Below, one piece after another: positions 27,311-38,033 of a stretch of DNA of 64,000 nucleotides. Within the stretch, counting starts at the first letter, position 1. Every line of letters begins with the position of its first letter. Under the pieces are notes generated by a model. It worked only from the letters and a program-made list of their open reading frames with translations. It was not told the DNA's origin and did not search any database. The position numbers and the translations under genes were made by a program. This DNA is from Calditrichia bacterium (lineage in GTDB: Bacteria > Calditrichota > Calditrichia > RBG-13-44-9 > J075): positions 62,001 to 126,000 of the forward strand of contig JANQRS010000050.1 of NCBI GenBank assembly GCA_028284445.1, read 5' to 3'.

Positions 27311-28588
27311 TCATTTCCCAATCGCGTAAAGCGCCTTGTAGGTGCGAAGATAAATCACCTTATTGGATACAGCCAGCGAGGCAGCGGTTCTTTCATACAT
27401 ACTGTTTTGAGAGATCAGCTCATAGTCTCGCCCTGCTTTGATCACGCTTACTGTGCCGTCCATTGCCATCAGATAAATATGGCCATCTGCATACACCGGC
27501 GACCCGCGATGCCGCTTGCGGTAGACGCTTTCCTGGTAGACTTCCTCGCCGCTGGCTGCGTCGATGCATTGCAAGACCCCATTTTCGCGACAGATATAAA
27601 CCAGTCCGTCATGGATCAATGGTGAAGGCACATCGGTTGTGCCGTTTTTATGCCGCCAATGAAAGGCTGCTGCATTGTCGGTGATATCGCCGCTTGCGGT
27701 TTGTGGATTAATCCCGAGTGTCGGGCCGTTTTTGGCGCTCGGCGCCACGATCAAGTCTTCACTGGCAACCGGCGTGGAAACAAACCGGAAAAAGCCGTTG
27801 TACTGCCCGGGCTTCTGAAAGCCACCGGATCTCCATACTTCCTTGCCGTCGGTCAGTTGATGCGCGACAGTATAGTCAGCGCCATGTGTGATCAATAGTT
27901 CCTGCTCGCCAAAACGATAGAGGATGGGGGATGCGTAAGAGTGCATAGACTCCTGCTTTGCATCGGTTTTTCTGGTATGCTTCCATATTTCATCACCGTT
28001 GCTCTTGTCGAGAGCCAATACCACCTGTGCGCCGGAATGCAGCAATTGAAAATAAAGGCGATCTCCATCCAGCAGTGGAGAGGTCGCCATCCCGTGATAG
28101 GTGTCGAATTCTGCATAGCGTTTGGCGAGATTGGTCCGCCATTTGCGCTTGCCGTCCACGGTGAGGCAAACAAGCGAACCGTCGGCAAAAAAGGCCCAAA
28201 CATGTTCTCCATCTGTGACTGGCGATGGCGCAGCAGTATTACTTTCGCCCTGACGAATGTCGCGGTTGCCGCTGCCTACAGTCTCTTCCCAACGTACCTT
28301 GCCGTCTGTGCCAACTGCCATCAGCGTGAAATCATTATTAACCGTCGAGGTCAGAAAAATATTCTCGCCATAAACGACCGGGGTGGAGGGGGCGGGGCCA
28401 GCCAGCTCCAGTCGCCACTTGATATTATTGTCGGGGCTCCATTTTATCGGCAGATCAGATTCGCTGCTGATACCATTGTGGTCGGATCCGCGCCATGCCG
28501 GCCAGTTCTCGGCCGCTGCCGGTATCAGTAAACCCATTAGGCAGACAGCAAAAATCGTCATGGAAATAGCTCTGTTAACATGTTTCAT
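27311..28588 (-). CDS. Exported PQQ-like beta-propeller protein 2
   Basis: A 425-residue protein with a signal peptide ending PAAAENWPAWRGSDHNG, the standard start of exported PQQ-like propeller proteins. Blades are visible (LMAVGTDGKVRWEE, VCLTVDGKRKWRTN, LALDKSNGDEIWKH, CIDAASGEEVYQE). It is a paralogue of the 9.2 kb gene at the fold level. I took the ATG at 28588, with AGAGGA upstream; the longer frame to 28798 runs through the MATE gene and is not coding. Its ATG overlaps the stop of the MATE gene (ATGA), so it was translated by coupling to that gene before the latter was interrupted. Confidence 0.87.
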   Translation of the reverse strand: MKHVNRAISMTIFAVCLMGLLIPAAAENWPAWRGSDHNGISSESDLPIKWSPDNNIKWRLELAGPAPSTPVVYGENIFLTSTVNNDFTLMAVGTDGKVRWEETVGSGNRDIRQGESNTAAPSPVTDGEHVWAFFADGSLVCLTVDGKRKWRTNLAKRYAEFDTYHGMATSPLLDGDRLYFQLLHSGAQVVLALDKSNGDEIWKHTRKTDAKQESMHSYASPILYRFGEQELLITHGADYTVAHQLTDGKEVWRSGGFQKPGQYNGFFRFVSTPVASEDLIVAPSAKNGPTLGINPQTASGDITDNAAAFHWRHKNGTTDVPSPLIHDGLVYICRENGVLQCIDAASGEEVYQESVYRKRHRGSPVYADGHIYLMAMDGTVSVIKAGRDYELISQNSMYERTAASLAVSNKVIYLRTYKALYAIGK

Positions 28589-29877
28589 ATAAATGTCCTC
28601 TTCTTGGCATACAGGTAAAGGATAAGTCCTCGGAAAATCATCATCATGGTCATGGCCAGCCAAAGGCTGTGTGCTTGCAGAACACCTTCTGTTACGTAAA
28701 AGGTAGGCAGAAAGATCACAAAAAGGCAAATGAGCATCGAATTTCGCAGCGATCGGCCATCTGTGGCCCCCAGGAAGATACCATCCCAAATGAAACAAAA
28801 CCCGTTGATCAGTGGGGCAGCAATGGTCCAGCCAATGTATACCATGGCGAGTTGGACGAGACCGGCTTTATTTGTAAAGATGTAGAGAATTTGTTCCGGT
28901 ATGACAAAATAGATTGCGCTGATGATTGCCCCGAAACCCAGCGATCAGCGGAAGGAGCGGGTAATTACCAAATCAAGATTCTTCTGATCCCGCGCGCCGA
29001 CATATTTTCCAACCAGGCTTTCTGAGGCAAATGCAAAACCATCGATAAAATAAGAGAGTAAGTGCCAAAGCTGCAGCAGAATGGTAAATGCCGCCAGGAT
29101 ATCGTCGCCGTATGCGGCGGCCTTGGCGGTAAAAAATGCAAAGGCAAATACCAGGCAGAGTGTGCGAATGAAGATGTCCAGGTTGAGTGAGAGAAAGCGC
29201 CCGAGGGCTGTACGCTGCAGGACTTCGGAGATTCGAAAGGTTGTCAGGCGGCCGCGATAATGACGATAGAGCATCACAATTGCGATGCCCAGACCAATAT
29301 ATTGGGCGCATACGGTGCCCATTGCAACGCCGTCTGAATGCCAACCGAGCTCATTCACGAAGTAGACGCTGAAGACGATGTTCAGGCTATTAACCAGCAA
29401 GGACAGATAGAGCGGATAGCGGGCATTCTGGAGGCCCAGGAACCAGCCGTGGATGACAAAGAGCGCCAGTGTGGCGGGTGCTGCCCAAATTCGAATGAAA
29501 AAGTAGGACGCAGCAAACTTCTCTACCTCCGGCGAACCATCTATCAGGTAAAAAGAAAGGGCGGCAATGGGCGAAGCGAGCAGCAAGAGGCTAAGTGCGC
29601 TGATGCCGGCAATTAACATTGCCCGATAAAATATGGTTGCTGCTTCGCGCTGGTCCTCGTTACCGAAGGCCTGGGCGGTAAGGCCGGTGGTGCCCATTCG
29701 CAGGAAGCCGAATCCCCAGTAAATAGAATTGAAAATCATGCTCCCAAGCGCTACTGCTCCCAGGAAATACAGGCCGTCGAGATGCCCTACCAGGGCAGTA
29801 TCTACAGCGCTAAGAAGAGGGACGGACAAGTTGCTAAGGATATTCGGAACGGCCAGTCTCAGTATCTGTTTGTCCAT
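28585..29877 (-). pseudogene. MATE family efflux transporter interrupted by one in-frame TGA
   Basis: The reading frame encodes a MATE multidrug/Na+ antiporter: LAVPNILSNLSVPLLSAVDTA at the N-terminus, SMIFNSIYWGFGFLRMGTTG, then a run of about 12 hydrophobic helices. At 28945-28947 a TGA stops the frame after residue 310 (VITRSFR), but the same frame continues without a shift as SLGFGAIISAIYFVIPEQIL and on to 28585, giving a full 430-codon gene. A TGG-to-TGA change (Trp) is the simplest explanation, since both halves retain normal coding character. The gene start at 29877 has AAAGGTG upstream. It could be a recent nonsense mutation, a sequencing error or readthrough. Confidence 0.85.
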
Positions 29878-29990
29878 AGAAGGCACCTTTTAAACACGCT
29901 CCAATTAACGCTTTGTTAGTCGTAAATCCCATGATAATCGCAAATTCTATTAATTGCTATTGCCGTACCGAATCTGTAATATTTCTTACC

Positions 29991-32900
29991 ATGAAATGCC
30001 TGCCGAAAAAACTGATTTTGTTGCTCCTGCTGCCGATTCTGGCAACTGTTCTTTCCGGACAAATCGCCGAGTTTGACCGCATCTCGGTGGAAGACGGCTT
30101 GTCTCAGTTTTCCGTAAACTGCATCTATCAGGATCACCGTGGATTCCTGTGGTTCGGAACGGATGATGGCCTGAACAAATATGACGGCTACGAGTTCGTG
30201 CTGTTCAACCACTCGCCATCAGATAGCAATTCACTGCCACACCGGCGCATCCACACCCTCATCCAGGATGAGGATCAGCGACTGTGGGTGGGCACCGGTG
30301 GTGGTCTGGCGCAGATTGATCTGCGAACATATCAGATCCGCACGTTCCTGAACGATCCTGCCGATCCTGCATCACTGAGCCACAACGATGTGCGTGCGAT
30401 TCTACCGGACGTTAGTGGCCAGATTTGGATAGCGACCAAAGGCGGCGGCATCAATGTCATGGTAGAACGGGGAAACCAAGTCTCTTTCCGAAAAATTCGT
30501 CACGAGCCCGGTAATAAAATGTCTTTGATCGATGACAATGTGGAGAGTCTACTCCGTGATGACAGCGGAAGTCTGTGGGCCGCGACAGACGATGGCCTGA
30601 CCCGTTTGATCGACGGCATAAACGACGAGTTCATTCATTATCGCCACGATGCGCTCGATCCGGGCAGTTTGCCGGACAACGATATTGAGGTGATCTATCA
30701 GGATCGAAAAGGTGCGCTGTGGATTGGTACCAGTAGCGGTCTGGCGCGTTATGATGCTGAAAGTGATCAATTTGAACGCTTCTTTCCGGACGCTGCCAAC
30801 CCTAACAGCTTGCGGAATTTTATCTGGAGTATTTATGAAGATCGCCGCGGACAATTATGGATAGGAACCGTTGGCGGTTTGGCGCAATATCAGGATGGTG
30901 AATTCGAATTCCTGGTTCGTAGCGCAGAGAATCAACGCAGCATCAGCCACAATGTTATTTCCGCTATCTATGAAGACCAGAATGGGGTCTTGTGGTTTGG
31001 TACCGCCGGGGGTGGCGTAAATAAACTCAGTCCGCGGCGTTCCCAGTTTCGCAAGTATATGAGCGGCAAGCCCGGCGATGGTATGTTTCCGGCAACCGTG
31101 GTGACGGCCCTGCATGAAGACGGTTCGGGGAACCTGTGGATAGGCACCATCGATAGTGGACTGGTCGTTGCCAAACAGCTGCCTGAGAGCAACAAGCTGA
31201 CATTCCGAAGCTTCCGGCACCGAAGAAGCGATCCGGGTAGTTTGAGTAATGATAAAGTTCTTTCCCTGATTGAAGATCGCCTGGGAGTGGTCTGGATCGG
31301 AACCTGGGGTGGTGGGCTTAATCGCTACGACCCAAAGCATGATCGCTTTCAAACCTTTACGCACGACGCTGACGACCCGACAAGTTTGGGTGATCCGGAA
31401 AATGAAGTCTGGTCGCTTCTTGAAGCCAGCGACGGCGCTATTTGGGTCGGAACAGATGCCGGATTAAATCGAATTGTGCCCTCAGGCGACGATTTTCAGT
31501 TTGTCCGCTATGATGGTGATTCAAGCCTTGTTGACAAACAGATTTTGACGATTTTTGAAGAATCGGAGCATCATGCAGAGCGTTTATGGATAGGTACGAC
31601 CAGAGGTCTCATAAAGGCTGATATCAGTGGGGATCAGATTCTTGCCACAACCCCTGTGGTCGGCAACCGGCAAAAAGGTCTTGGGGCAACCATGATTCTC
31701 TGCATTTATGAGGATGTGCTGCGGAAGCGTCTGTGGTTTGGCACATATGGCAACGGTCTCTTTTCACTGGACCCGGAAACCCTGGCGCTGAGACAGTACG
31801 GTGAAGCAGACGGATTGCCCAATGGCATTATATATGCAATTCAAGCAGATGAAAAAGGCTTTCTTTGGGTAAGCACGAATGAAGGTCTGGCCCGGTTTGA
31901 TCCGGATGAATTGCGCAATACCATTGCCTACAATATGAACGATGGTCTGCAAAACAATGTCTTTTCCGCGAAAGCTGCAACGGTTCGGCGCTCCGGCGAA
32001 ATGCTCTTTGGCGGCATTAGCGGCTTTAACGCTTTTTTTCCTGATCAAATCAGCGCCAACAATCAGCCGGCCCCAATTGTGATTACGGAATTTCGTGAGT
32101 TCGACAAGGTTGTGCGACGCGATATTACCGATTCCGAAACACTTTTTTTGTCATACAAAGACAATTTTTTTTCATTCGCTTTTAGCTCGCTGGACTTTAC
32201 AAATCCTTCCAAAAATCGCTATGCCTATCGTTTGAAAGGCTGGGACCAGGAGTGGCGCCTGCGTGATGCCGGGAATCGCTTCGCGAGCTTCACGAATCTT
32301 GATGGTGGCCGCTATACTTTTGAGGTGCGCGGAACGAACAGCGATGGGGTTTGGAACGAAGAGGGCATTCAGATTTATCTGGAAATCGTTCCGCCGATTT
32401 GGGAACGAACCTGGTTCCGTGCTTTCGGTGCAATTGCTTTGCTGCTTATTGCATTTGCCAGCTACCGGATGCGCATTCAGCTTGTTGAAAAGCAAAATCG
32501 CATGCTGGAAGAAACTGTTGAAACTCGCACCCGGGAATTGCGTGAAAGCCGCGACAAGATGCGCGAGCAGGCGGTGGTGCTGCAAGAAACCAATGCGCAA
32601 CTGGAAGTCGAGGTCGATGAAAGGCGCAAGGCCGAAAAAGTGGCGGAGGCTGCCAATCGTGCAAAAACCCGCTTCCTGACAAATATGAATCACGAATTGC
32701 GAACCCCGCTGAATGGCATTCTCGGCTATGCAGAAATTATTGGTCAGGGAAAGAATCTCGATGGGCATCAACGGAAGTCCATTTCCATTGTCAAGCAATC
32801 CGGACAGCATTTGCTGCGTCTGATCAATGATTTGCTGGATCTGTCACGTATCGAAGCGGGGGTCATGGAGTTGGAGCCGGCGCCCTTTTCCTTGAAAAAT

Positions 32901-33650
32901 CTGCTCAGTAGCATCGTGGCTATGGTTCGACTGAAGGCGCTGGAGAAGCAGATTGATTTGGTTGAAGAATTTGACCAGGCACTACCTGCTTGCGTGGTTG
33001 GCGACGAGAAGAGGCTACGGCAGGTGTTGATTAACCTTTTGAATAACGCTGTGAAATATACCGGGCTGGATGCCGTTCGTCGCGGTCATGTAACCTTTAT
33101 TGTACGGCCGGTGGGCGAGCGCATACGCTTCCAGGTCGATGACAACGGCGTCGGCATCCCGGCTGAAAAGCTCAAGTCTATATTCGAGCCTTTTTACCAG
33201 GTTACGGACACGAAACACAATATCGAAGGAACCGGCCTGGGGCTGGATATCAGTCGTGAGATCGTCGAACTGATGGGAGGTAAGCTGGAAGTAACCAGTG
33301 AGCCGGGCGTTGGGAGTAGCTTTTGGATGGATGTCTTGCTGCCGCCGAGCAATGCACCTGTGGATGAACAGGAAGCGACCGAGGCCGGTTCAGCGGTGGT
33401 TCAGCCCTCGGAAACTGCCGAAGGGATTGTCAATGTCCCTGCCCGCGCAGAGCTCGATGACATGTATCAAATGATTCGGCAAGGCGATATCACCTCACTG
33501 GACGGTAAGTTGCGGGCGCTTGAGCAAACGCCCGTCGACTATGCAGATTTCATCAGCTATTGTCGCAAATTACTTGATAAGTTCGAGGTGAATAAGCTGC
33601 GTCAGTTCATTAAGTGGTTGCAGGAAGAAGATGATATGCGGCGAGGGTAA
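29991..33650 (+). CDS. Large sensor histidine kinase with two-component propeller repeats
   Basis: A 1219-residue membrane sensor. After a signal peptide, residues about 25-710 carry around a dozen reg_prop repeats (LWFGTDDGLNKYDGYEF, LWVGTGGGLAQID, LWIGTSSGLARYD) forming two periplasmic seven-bladed propellers. A Y_Y_Y domain (RYAYRLKGWDQEWR) and one TM helix (about 807-827) follow, then a coiled coil, HisKA (NHELRTPLNG, His901) and HATPase (LINLLNNAVKYT, DDNGVGIP, GTGLGLDI). Unlike many relatives it has no receiver or AraC output; it ends in a helical tail of about 100 residues. The start at 29991 (MKCLPKK) gives a proper signal peptide, but no Shine-Dalgarno sequence is seen. Confidence 0.92.
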   Translation: MKCLPKKLILLLLLPILATVLSGQIAEFDRISVEDGLSQFSVNCIYQDHRGFLWFGTDDGLNKYDGYEFVLFNHSPSDSNSLPHRRIHTLIQDEDQRLWVGTGGGLAQIDLRTYQIRTFLNDPADPASLSHNDVRAILPDVSGQIWIATKGGGINVMVERGNQVSFRKIRHEPGNKMSLIDDNVESLLRDDSGSLWAATDDGLTRLIDGINDEFIHYRHDALDPGSLPDNDIEVIYQDRKGALWIGTSSGLARYDAESDQFERFFPDAANPNSLRNFIWSIYEDRRGQLWIGTVGGLAQYQDGEFEFLVRSAENQRSISHNVISAIYEDQNGVLWFGTAGGGVNKLSPRRSQFRKYMSGKPGDGMFPATVVTALHEDGSGNLWIGTIDSGLVVAKQLPESNKLTFRSFRHRRSDPGSLSNDKVLSLIEDRLGVVWIGTWGGGLNRYDPKHDRFQTFTHDADDPTSLGDPENEVWSLLEASDGAIWVGTDAGLNRIVPSGDDFQFVRYDGDSSLVDKQILTIFEESEHHAERLWIGTTRGLIKADISGDQILATTPVVGNRQKGLGATMILCIYEDVLRKRLWFGTYGNGLFSLDPETLALRQYGEADGLPNGIIYAIQADEKGFLWVSTNEGLARFDPDELRNTIAYNMNDGLQNNVFSAKAATVRRSGEMLFGGISGFNAFFPDQISANNQPAPIVITEFREFDKVVRRDITDSETLFLSYKDNFFSFAFSSLDFTNPSKNRYAYRLKGWDQEWRLRDAGNRFASFTNLDGGRYTFEVRGTNSDGVWNEEGIQIYLEIVPPIWERTWFRAFGAIALLLIAFASYRMRIQLVEKQNRMLEETVETRTRELRESRDKMREQAVVLQETNAQLEVEVDERRKAEKVAEAANRAKTRFLTNMNHELRTPLNGILGYAEIIGQGKNLDGHQRKSISIVKQSGQHLLRLINDLLDLSRIEAGVMELEPAPFSLKNLLSSIVAMVRLKALEKQIDLVEEFDQALPACVVGDEKRLRQVLINLLNNAVKYTGLDAVRRGHVTFIVRPVGERIRFQVDDNGVGIPAEKLKSIFEPFYQVTDTKHNIEGTGLGLDISREIVELMGGKLEVTSEPGVGSSFWMDVLLPPSNAPVDEQEATEAGSAVVQPSETAEGIVNVPARAELDDMYQMIRQGDITSLDGKLRALEQTPVDYADFISYCRKLLDKFEVNKLRQFIKWLQEEDDMRRG

Positions 33651-33656
33651 GCAGCC

Positions 33657-33706
33657 AGTAGTCCCCCCTCTATCTCCTACCGGGGGGAGATAGAGGGGGG
33701 ACTACT
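33657..33706. terminator. C-rich palindromic repeat, copy 4: 21-bp perfect hairpin between convergent genes
   Basis: A perfect 21-bp arm starts AGTAGTCCCCCC at 33657 and its complement ends at 33706, with an 8-base loop. It fills the 62-bp gap between the convergent propeller kinase and hybrid kinase genes and should act as a bidirectional terminator. Confidence 0.8.
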
Positions 33707-33712
33707 GACTTC

Positions 33713-36268
33713 CTATTTTTTACTCTTAACCGCTGTATGCTTGCTTAGCTCACGCTTGACTGCAATGCCGATTTTTTCAATGGTGTACGGCTTCTTCAGG
33801 TAGGCGCCCGCGCCACTGTCCTGCGCTTCCTTTACCCGTTCGGTTTCTGAGAAGCCGCTGGCAATAATGGCCTGCTGCTGCGGCTGGAATTGCAGAATTT
33901 GCCGGTAGGTTTCCAGCCCATCCATTCCCGGATCCATAATCATATCAAGAATCAGCAAATCCGCCTGGTTAGCCTTGCAATATTCCACTGCCGCTTCTCC
34001 GCTTTCCAGAGGGGTGACCTGATATCCGAGACGCTCCAATATCTTGCAGGCAATTTCCCGCTGTTCCTCAACATCATCAATAACCAGGATTTTTTCTCCG
34101 GATCCCATGTAGTTGGTGATAGGAATCTTCTTGTCCGATTTGGTGACGCGTTTGGTTGTCGTGCGAATATACAGATCGAAGCGCGTGCCCTGGCCCTCAA
34201 CGCTATGGACATCAACATAGCCTTGATGATCCTGCATTGTTCCCCAGACAACCGCCATTCCCAGGCCGGTACCACTGCGGCCCATGTTCTTCTTTGTATA
34301 AAACGGTTCAAAAATATGCGGCAAGTCTTCCGCACTGATGCCAATGCCCTGATCCTCTATTTTACACAGGCAGTAACTGCCTTTTTCGATATCCTGGTAA
34401 CCGGCACGTGTTGAATCCAGGTAGATGTTCTCGGTTGTAATAACGACTTTCCCGTCTTCTTCATGAGCTTCTGCCGCATTGGTGATGAGATTCATCAATG
34501 CCTTGCGCAGATGCAAACTGGAGCCAAGAATATTGAGAAGATCTTCGCCAAGCTGAGTTTCGAATTGAATGTGCGGATGCTGTGTTTGCAAATCGCGGAA
34601 TTCCGGGGACTTGAAGTAGTCATTGATGATGTCGTTCAAATTGACCGGTTTCAGGCTTATGACATTCCGTCGTGCCAGTGTTAGCAGGTCCTGGACGATG
34701 GCCGCCGCCTTGATTCCGGAATCGCGAATGGTTAATATCGGTTCGCGAATTGGACTGTCCTCAGGCAAGTCAAGTAACAGAAAGTCCGGATAGCCAACCA
34801 TGGCATGCAACACGTTGTTGAGGTCATGCGCAACAACGCCTGCCAACAGCCCCAGGGCCTCCATCTTTTTTGAGCGAGTCAATTTTTCTTGTAATTCATG
34901 ATTAATCAACTCCGCATGTTTGCGCTCCGATAATTCACGTCGGTAGTTGAGATTGGTGATTGCCAGTTCCGCCCGGTGTTCTTCCAGCATGGCAAATGCG
35001 TGCGTAGAGCGAATGGCCAGGAAGGCAGCCTGGGTGATAATGAAAAGAAAGAGACCAAGCATGATCAGGTTATTTGCCGGAACAACGCCGTAGAGTTGTA
35101 ATACGTCGTTCATTGCTGTCATAAAGATGGCGATATATCCGAAAAACAATATTCTTGAGCCTTCTACCTGGTGAATAATTGCCTTTAACAGTACGTATAG
35201 GCCGAGGGTAAAACAGGCGATCATGAACATCTGGTACAGAGGCAAGATTTGGGATGAGGTTGATACCGGCAAGAGCGCTGCCATGAGTGAAAAGGTAAAC
35301 CCGATGGTAATAACAATGGTTTTGGCAACCGGGGGAAAGTCTTTGCGAAAAAGCGAACCCAGGAAAAGGGCGAAAACCGGTATGGACAGTCCGAAACCGA
35401 TATAGTCCAATTTTACCAGCCAACCCCAGGAAATATCCGGGAATAGCTGTGCAATGATTTTGTTCCCGCTGACGAGACTGCGAATGGCAACAACTTCGCA
35501 GAAGATAGCAAAATAAAGGAACGACAGCTCTTTACGCCGGATAAGGAATGTGCCAAAGTAATAGCAACCGATGACAAAAATACCGGCGAAGAGGAAGATA
35601 TCGATGAGCATTCGCCAAAGATTGTCGCTGCGGATATCTGCTTCCCGCCCCAATTCAATAGGGAGCCACAAGCCGCCATCACGATGATAGAAGTTTGCAA
35701 CTTGAACAATTAGATCAATTTCATCGCTGTCTGCCAAAAAATCGACCAGGGCCGGTTGGTAGGCGGGAATGCTTGTTTCTGCAGTTTTGCCGGGATGCCC
35801 AGCTGCATAGATTTCCCGGCCATTGGCAAATATCCGGCAAGCGGTGCCAACGTCCTGAAAGCGGAACGTAAGTTGAGGGCACTCTTTCGGCAGCTGTATC
35901 CGCAGCCGGTAACTGGCATATCCGTAGCGATCGTGATGGCCGGTCTTCCCCTCTTTGTTCCAAATATCGGGCACATAGCGAAACCCATCGGGATGCGGGG
36001 CGTTCACAGAGTGGGAAGGCCTTTCGCTCAGAAAGCGCTCCCAGTAGAATTCATAATCTCCGTTTAAGAATAAAGCACCGTTTTGCTCAAAGTCCCATTC
36101 CCGCAGGTCGATGATTCCTCCTACAGCGGCCGGGGGATTTCCACCGCTGCTTCCACAACCGCTGAGCAGTGGCAGCAGCAAGGGAAGGATGATGGCAAAC
36201 AGGCGTAGCACGCCGGCCGGCGTGACTGGACTGAAAAATATACTCTGTTTGGCTGCTGCTTTGTACAT
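33713..36268 (-). CDS. Hybrid histidine kinase with 7TMR-DISM sensor and C-terminal receiver
   Basis: An 851-residue membrane protein. A signal peptide with a possible lipobox (LLSGC) leads into an extracellular jelly-roll domain of the 7TMR-DISM type (ATFRFQDVGTACRIFANGREI style strands), then seven TM helices (about residues 215-410). HisKA has His481 in VVAHDLNNVLHAM, HATPase follows (NLITNAAEAHEE, EDQGIGIS, GTGLGMAVV), then a receiver with Asp775 in LLILDMIMDPGMDG. The extracellular domain is usually thought to bind carbohydrate or other small ligands. It converges with the propeller kinase and is divergent from a REC-HisKA gene, making a three-kinase cluster. Confidence 0.92.
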   Translation of the reverse strand: MYKAAAKQSIFFSPVTPAGVLRLFAIILPLLLPLLSGCGSSGGNPPAAVGGIIDLREWDFEQNGALFLNGDYEFYWERFLSERPSHSVNAPHPDGFRYVPDIWNKEGKTGHHDRYGYASYRLRIQLPKECPQLTFRFQDVGTACRIFANGREIYAAGHPGKTAETSIPAYQPALVDFLADSDEIDLIVQVANFYHRDGGLWLPIELGREADIRSDNLWRMLIDIFLFAGIFVIGCYYFGTFLIRRKELSFLYFAIFCEVVAIRSLVSGNKIIAQLFPDISWGWLVKLDYIGFGLSIPVFALFLGSLFRKDFPPVAKTIVITIGFTFSLMAALLPVSTSSQILPLYQMFMIACFTLGLYVLLKAIIHQVEGSRILFFGYIAIFMTAMNDVLQLYGVVPANNLIMLGLFLFIITQAAFLAIRSTHAFAMLEEHRAELAITNLNYRRELSERKHAELINHELQEKLTRSKKMEALGLLAGVVAHDLNNVLHAMVGYPDFLLLDLPEDSPIREPILTIRDSGIKAAAIVQDLLTLARRNVISLKPVNLNDIINDYFKSPEFRDLQTQHPHIQFETQLGEDLLNILGSSLHLRKALMNLITNAAEAHEEDGKVVITTENIYLDSTRAGYQDIEKGSYCLCKIEDQGIGISAEDLPHIFEPFYTKKNMGRSGTGLGMAVVWGTMQDHQGYVDVHSVEGQGTRFDLYIRTTTKRVTKSDKKIPITNYMGSGEKILVIDDVEEQREIACKILERLGYQVTPLESGEAAVEYCKANQADLLILDMIMDPGMDGLETYRQILQFQPQQQAIIASGFSETERVKEAQDSGAGAYLKKPYTIEKIGIAVKRELSKHTAVKSKK

Positions 36269-36558
36269 AACGATGACAAAACCTGAAATGATGGTTTAGG
36301 ACGCGTTCAATTATCACGCTGTCTGAAACAACAGTGTGGGCGAAAATATCTGACGGAGTTACAACGCGAGAAGAAAATTTTTGATTGATCGTAAAGGAAA
36401 AAACGTATAATCTAGAGTGTCGGCAGAAAAGCAGTTTCTTTTAGCTAATAATGCCGTGAAAAGAAAAATAATTGGCATTTGCCGGGAAATGTAGAAATTC
36501 TGCTTGTACCTGCTGATATTGGCACGGATTGTATATCCGGAAAAAACGAGTGACGGCC

Positions 36559-37818
36559 ATGAATGAGGCTATGACATCCGATAAAGGATTGCTGCTGATA
36601 GTTGATGACAATACTACCAATCTTGGGGTATTGTTTGATTATTTGAAGGCCTATGGATATCGAATCCTGGTGGCTCAAAGCGGCGATGCAGCGTTGGAAA
36701 TCCTTGAAGAAAAGCGGCCCGATCTTATTCTTTTGGATATTATGATGCCGGGGATGGATGGTTTCGAAACCTGCCGGCGCATCAAGCAGCAGGAAGCGAC
36801 CAGGGACATTGCCATCATTTTTATGACTGCGGTAACCGAGACCGTGGATAAAGTCAAGGGTTTTAAGCTCGGCGCTGTGGATTACATTACCAAGCCCATC
36901 CAGCATGAAGAGGTGCTTGCCCGCGTAAAGACCCATGTCACCCTGCAAGCCCTGAAGCGCAACCTCATAGCCAAAAACGAAGAACTGGCCTCCGTGAATC
37001 GTACCCTCGAATCTATGGTCGAAGAGAAAAACCGGCAGCTGGTCGGCCAGGAAAAACTGGCAATTATCGGACGTATGATCCAGGGAATTGCCCATAACCT
37101 CAAGACCCCGCTGGGCGTCATCAAGAATTCCAACCTCGTTATCGAAAAGAAAATGGAGCGCATCTCTGCAGATGCGTCACTGCCATCCTTGACGGATAAG
37201 AATCGTAAGTTGTTGGAATCGGTTCCCCTCGATACTGAACTGGTTTCCAAAGCTCATAAGCAAATTATGGGCATTATCAATAACCTGATGATAAAAAGCC
37301 GCATGGACCAGAATCAGGGCGTTGAGAAGATTGATGTTAATTCCCTTATCGAGCAGGAAATTGCTTTCTTCCAGGCAAATTCACAGTTTAAGCATAAGGT
37401 GAAAAAAACGGTGCAGTTGGCAGATGATCTACCGGCAATTGCGATCATTTATACCAATCTTGCTCAAGTTGTTGAAAATCTTATTGTTAACGCCCTTCAT
37501 GCCATGTGGGATCATTCAGAGCAGCAGCTGCACTTCCGGACACAATTGGTCGACGATGCGGTTCATGTTGAAATTCAAGATAGTGGTGTCGGCATACCGG
37601 CCGATAAACTCGACAAGATTTTTGATCCCTTCTATACTTCAAAACCTTTAAAGGGGGAAGGGAAAGAAGGTGAGCCAACGGGAACCGGCCTGGGGTTATA
37701 TACATGCCGGGAGCTGTTAAAACCCTTTGATGGAACAATTGAAGTCGACAGTGTTGTCGGTGAAGGCAGCACCTTTCGGGTTGTGTTGCCGGTGACACCT
37801 GACAATAGCGCCGATTAA
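36559..37818 (+). CDS. Cytosolic receiver-histidine kinase (REC-HisKA-HATPase)
   Basis: A 419-residue soluble protein. The N-terminal receiver has LLLIVDDNTTN, the acceptor Asp in LILLDIMMPGMDG, Thr in IIFMTAV and Lys in DYITKPI. A short coiled coil joins it to an HisKA-like helix (GMIQGIAHNLKTPLG form: GRMIQGIAHNLKTPLGVI) and a HATPase domain (VVENLIVNALHAM, DSGVGIP, GTGLGLYTCREL). Such REC-first kinases often sit downstream of another kinase in a relay; the divergent 7TMR-DISM hybrid kinase is a natural partner. The ATG at 36559 is preferred over a TTG at 36529; ribosome binding site is weak. Confidence 0.88.
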   Translation: MNEAMTSDKGLLLIVDDNTTNLGVLFDYLKAYGYRILVAQSGDAALEILEEKRPDLILLDIMMPGMDGFETCRRIKQQEATRDIAIIFMTAVTETVDKVKGFKLGAVDYITKPIQHEEVLARVKTHVTLQALKRNLIAKNEELASVNRTLESMVEEKNRQLVGQEKLAIIGRMIQGIAHNLKTPLGVIKNSNLVIEKKMERISADASLPSLTDKNRKLLESVPLDTELVSKAHKQIMGIINNLMIKSRMDQNQGVEKIDVNSLIEQEIAFFQANSQFKHKVKKTVQLADDLPAIAIIYTNLAQVVENLIVNALHAMWDHSEQQLHFRTQLVDDAVHVEIQDSGVGIPADKLDKIFDPFYTSKPLKGEGKEGEPTGTGLGLYTCRELLKPFDGTIEVDSVVGEGSTFRVVLPVTPDNSAD

Positions 37819-38033
37819 TTCAGCAAGACTTTTTCTCGCCAGAAAATAATTAAAGAAAATTTCAAAAAAGTCGATAATTGCGCACAAGTTGCAGGGATCA
37901 CGACGGCGAACTGCAACCATTCTTATTATTTGCATTCCGGACAAAATGGAGTTGTTCAAGACGATAGATGACAGGGATGGACCGTCGGTCTGTTGAACCA
38001 TTGAATGTACTCAAATGAGGGAGTTGAATTCCC

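Noticed and set aside
28945..28947. TGA read as tryptophan or selenocysteine in the MATE gene
   Set aside because: TGA ends many intact genes in the window, no selenocysteine-insertion hairpin is apparent after this codon, and MATE proteins are not selenoproteins.
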